A DNA stretch of 64,000 nucleotides from the NCBI GenBank assembly GCA_003864495.1, contig ML133471.1, positions 406,001-470,000 of the forward strand, read 5' to 3'. Each line of letters begins with the position of its first letter. The stretch's first letter is position 1. The stretch comes from Nemopilema nomurai (lineage: Eukaryota > Cnidaria > Scyphozoa > Rhizostomeae > Rhizostomatidae). The notes beneath the pieces are model-generated. The model had not been told where the DNA came from. It worked only from the letters and a program-made list of their open reading frames with translations, and did no database searches. Positions 60,660 to 64,000 of this stretch are shown piece by piece. The position numbers were made by a program, and so were the translations under genes.

Positions 60660-62930
60660 ATGGTGAGTGTATGGCTCCTCTTACTAGTATATCCCTTTCA
60701 ATCACAAAGAATCGCGATCGTGAACGCTCCTTGTAGTCAAAGAAATGTTAAGACTTATCTTCCAAACATATGTTGGGGAATATTTTTTGTGAAAGACGTT
60801 GTTCCTAAGCAAAATGCCCAATTACTATTTCGGCCTAAATTGTTCTGAAGTTTATGCTTATTTTTGTAATAGCTGTTTGAAAGTTATATGTTACTTTGCT
60901 TTCCAATCTGTTGTCTTGTCAACTTGCATGATAGTAAATGTAGCTTTTTTCAAAGTTCTCATCGAATGCCTATGTCCTTCTGTCTATTACAATCATAATA
61001 TAGTTTTGTGATTAGGTATAGCACCGAGGCTTGTTAGGTTTAATTGAAAAACTCAGAATAACGGTGCTGAATATGCCAAAAAGCCTTTTATTCGTAGGCT
61101 TCGTGCTTGGTATAGCTGTGATGTGGAGTTGTTTTTGACCAAATACACTGTCAGATACACTTAACCAAGCCCAGAATTAGTTTTACTTGGATCTAATTAA
61201 TTGAACTAGGTTTTAGTTAATGTCAAAGCACCAGATTTTGAGGTTGAGACACTTGCAAATAAAGCAAATTTGTTTAAATGCAATAAAATATGTCTGTGAT
61301 AGTCCACAAGCAGAATCTAGTTTTCAGAGGAAGTAATGATCTCAAGTTTTTAATACTCTACTTACCATGAATCTAAATTTTCCCTTAGGCAAAAGTCAAA
61401 GCACATGAGCTGAGAGGAAAGAAGAAGGAGGACCTTCTTAAACAGTTAGATGAATTGAAAACTGAATTACAGCAACTTTGTGTTGCAAAAGTCACTGGAG
61501 GACAGCCATCCAAGCTCTCCAAAATGTATGTATTTGCATATTTCCAAAGTTCTGTGATTTCTAAGTGTTGTTATGTAAATTACTCATCCACATTTCTCAG
61601 CGAAATATAACATCATTTATGTATATATTTCATCTTTTGAAGAATGTTCACTTAGGCATTTGGATTTCAAAAGTACTGATTTATATTGTAGATAAAGAGG
61701 TATTAAGGACTAAAACTTGAGAAACTAGCCTAGAAGCAGATGGTGGTAGCAATGTTGCTTGAATGTTTGTTCAGCAACTGTGAATGAATGAATGAATGGG
61801 ATAGGGAGTTGTCAAAATATCTGTTAATATATCAAAAGTTTGTAAAGTAGAAATTTCCCCACATATACCAAAGTGAGTGTAACATATATGTCCAAGTATG
61901 ATTCCATCAGATAAAAAGAACCCTCTGGGAAAACCACATTTCAGACAATCAGAAGGCTTTATTTGTGATTTATTTGTCACAAAGCTGCACTTGTTGTCTT
62001 TTTTGAAGCAGAGGTAGCAGCTTTTTGGATTATGAGATCTTTAGGTCGCAAAGCAACCATGATAGATTTTTATCCAAAATTATCAAGGGTTTTTTACTGA
62101 CATTTTTTCACGGTTCGTATAGAGTGCGAAAAAATGTAGGCACACTGCTCTATTGCTGAGCTATCAACCCTTTCTCTTCCACCCTATCCAGTGTTGGGGC
62201 TGTTATATCCCTCCTGGTGTGGGTAGTCCTCTCTCACTCAACAGGTCCTCTGCACAGTGATGGAGCTGCAATGGCTTCCCTGTGCAATTGGCAAAAAATG
62301 GGGGGGGGGCGACATATGGCTTGAAAGCATGAGCTGATAGCTCAGCAGTAGAGCACTTGCCATACAAAATCAAGGCGCGGTCATCTTTTTTTCGCACTCT
62401 TTACAAACCATCCTGAGAAATCCTGTTGCCTATAACCCAACATCTTTTTGCTACAAGTTTCAATTTAAATTTTCATTTGTGTACCTTCAAACTAATATCT
62501 TTAAACAAATGAAAGTATATAGTTTTGTATCAAGCCATACTATATACAACATTTCATGCTACTACTTTATGTAGTAGATGTATATATAGTGTGTAAGATG
62601 AAAAGGACTAATGATTCAATAAAACCAAAAGAAGTTCCACATAAGCAAGCAATTAAAACATGGACAGTTTGTTTTATCAAAAATTTCTTTCTTTGCAGCA
62701 AAGTTGTCAGAAAGTCAATTGCCAGGGTCATGACCGTTGTTAGTCAGACTCAGCGTGATAACCTGAGGAAGTTTTACAAGAAGAAGAAGTACATGCCATT
62801 AGACTTGCGCCCAAAGAAGACCCGTTCCATGAGACGTGCCTTGACCAAGCATGAAGCCTCATTAAAAACCCTTAGGCAAAGGAAGAGGGACCAGCACTTC
62901 AGCCAGAGGAAGTATGCTGTAAAAGAATAA
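60660..62930 (+). CDS. RPL35: 60S ribosomal protein L35 (uL29)
   Basis: Structural protein of the large ribosomal subunit near the peptide exit tunnel. Three exons: 60660-60662, 61389-61525 and 62699-62930, 123 residues in all, the usual eukaryotic length. Exon 1 supplies only the ATG (ATG|GTGAGT), as in the human gene. Exon 2 reads [20 protein letters not shown] through [10 protein letters not shown], and exon 3 reads [20 protein letters not shown] through the basic end [11 protein letters not shown]. The sequence matches the family throughout, with no gaps. Introns 1 (0.73 kb) and 2 (1.17 kb) were examined for box C/D snoRNAs, common in such genes, and none was convincing. Confidence 0.97.
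62107..62412. repeat. Inverted pair of tRNA-like (SINE-like) sequences
   Basis: On the minus strand, 62170-62107 reads TTGATAGCTCAGCAATAGAG and continues to TTTTTTCGCACTCTATACGAACC. On the plus strand, 62334-62412 reads CTGATAGCTCAGCAGTAGAG and continues to TTTTTTTCGCACTCTTTACAAACC. TAGCTCAGCARTAGAGC is a good tRNA D-arm and RNA polymerase III A-box. The downstream ATCAAGG is tRNA-like, but no intact B-box GGTTCGAATC remains. Two tRNA-derived SINE copies in opposite orientation, or one foldback element, would explain this. It lies inside RPL35 intron 2. Confidence 0.6.
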
Positions 62931-62931
62931 A
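62926..62931 (+). terminator. Poly(A) signal overlapping the RPL35 stop codon
   Basis: AATAAA at 62926-62931 overlaps the TAA stop at 62928-62930 (GAA TAA A). If used, the 3' UTR would be only about 15-25 nt. Another AATAAA is present near 63161. Confidence 0.5.
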
Positions 62932-64000
62932 TTTAATGAAAAGGTTTGATATGTATAAAAGTTGTGTTTTTTGTTGCAAATCTTAAAGTTCTTGTGATAC
63001 TAAAGGAACAGCACCACTACAGTTAATCAAATACTGTGATCTAGAAATTCCGGGTTTGTAAGCAAAGATGTGCTTTTAGTAAGCTGTGGAAATGTAACAG
63101 TGAACAAAGTAGGTTGTAATGGTAAAAGGTTAGAGTTGGTTTTTGCAAAAATTCATCTCTAATAAAAGTTTCTCTGGACATTTGCCACGGATTATTCAGA
63201 ATCTGGGCAAACTGAAAGTCACCAAAAACTGATAGGAGTTACTGAAAGACTGTATGTAATAAGCAATCTATGATGTCTGCTTTCTTAGAGTGTCACACAA
63301 AGACTCTTTCCCACAATCTATTAGTATTGTGCAGAAAATTTTCATGAAAGTTCTGTATAAGAAGGATGCCAATCCAAATTGATGCGGCATCTGTGCTCCA
63401 CCTACTTTTTGATTGTTTTGGCAAGTTTTTATCATGTGACCTCATTCTGTATTTTCAAATTTTACTCTGTACCTTCCCACAACGTATGGCTTATTAGTCC
63501 AATGCCCTAAGATGAGCATGCCCGTGGTAGCTTTCAACACCAAGGCAGCTCCATGGAAACACCAGCCCCAAATCAATGTAGTAATCCAGCAAATTATCTT
63601 TTTTGGATTTGGCAATGCCACAGCTCATGTTTTTGTGAATGCAGTAGTGCCTATGAAAGATTCATGATGGAACAGGACATTCAATCATGTAATGTTTCTT
63701 CTATGCTTCTTCTTAGTCTTAAATGTTGTGTATTGTGGTGTGGCACAATTGTAGCCTCGTCCAAGTAAGTTTATCAGAGTTCTGGCGTTCCTAAAATGAA
63801 GAAAACGAAGACATGGAGTCAAAATGACGCTCCTCTTGCATATAAACCCTGGAGCACTCCACTGTATTGCATTCACTTTATGGTCTTTATTAACATAGTT
63901 CGTCAACCATAAAACTGTTGTGGATGTTTAACCAAAGGAAGCCCTATGACACCCAGTTGCATTTTTCTGGACTGGTACAGGCCCGTAGTAACCGGGGAGC
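62932..64000. other. Downstream of RPL35, no gene seen
   Basis: No exon is supportable. At the right edge CAGGCCCGTAGTAACCGGGG (63978 onward) looks like the G/C-rich end of a DNA transposon, but the window stops there. Confidence 0.35.

Noticed and set aside
60663..62698. snoRNA genes in RPL35 introns
   Set aside because: No paired C and D boxes with terminal stem were found; isolated TGATG and CTGA words are uninformative.
1..64000. CRISPR arrays, bacterial operons, ribosome-binding sites
   Set aside because: The window is eukaryotic with spliced genes; the tandem arrays lack the spacer structure of CRISPR.

Overview
This is intron-rich, AT-leaning animal genomic DNA. The gene set is a Notch receptor, URM1, cytosolic ribosomal protein L35, a rhodopsin-class GPCR and a Tctex-1-domain protein. 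The Notch gene has 26 EGF repeats, three LNRs, ankyrin repeats and a recognisable PEST/FBW7-degron tail. With the small WAP-like secreted protein and an intronless class A GPCR, this suggests an early-branching metazoan, most likely an anthozoan cnidarian. The taxon is inferred from gene character; no sequence comparison was run.

Layout. At 2.37-3.35 kb (+) there is a three-exon gene for a small secreted eight-cysteine WAP-like protein. From 3.4 to 13.6 kb I see only repeats: a small inverted-repeat element near 10.6-10.9 kb and a degenerate 33-bp tandem array near 12.6 kb. From 13.6 to 33.5 kb (+) lies Notch. I resolved 21 coding exons, from signal peptide to stop, whose splice phases all agree. 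The modelled product is about 2,070 residues. Two single-base anomalies in C runs (exon 18, one base short; exon 21, one base too many) break the intracellular frame as written. At 36.1-37.4 kb (-) is an intronless GPCR. At 41.3-43.1 kb (+) is a two-exon Tctex-1-domain (dynein light chain-like) gene.

From 43 to 50 kb the sequence is repetitive: a 188-bp tandem duplication, a 17-bp minisatellite of about 550 bp with higher-order structure, a 1.1-kb hAT-type non-autonomous transposon with TIRs and a target-site duplication, and a piggyBac relic immediately beside it. At 50.98-60.55 kb (-) lies URM1, five small exons encoding 103 residues and ending in Gly-Gly. Its 7.6-kb first intron holds a decayed multi-frame transposase gene (KDZ/HMGXB3-like) and two further exon-like ORFs on the same strand. 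URM1 is head-to-head with RPL35 (+, 60.66-62.93 kb, three exons, 123 residues); the start codons are only 105 bp apart, so the two probably share a promoter. An inverted pair of tRNA-like (SINE-like) sequences sits in RPL35 intron 2.

Functionally, URM1 (tRNA thiolation and urmylation) and RPL35 (60S subunit) are both translation-related housekeeping genes sharing one promoter region. Notch, the GPCR and the Tctex-1 protein have independent roles. No single operon-like new system is visible. The points most worth following are the Notch indels and domain reduction, the URM1-RPL35 divergent pair with its transposon-filled intron, and the WAP-like minigene. Exon boundaries were placed by eye from splice consensus and phase, without transcript support.
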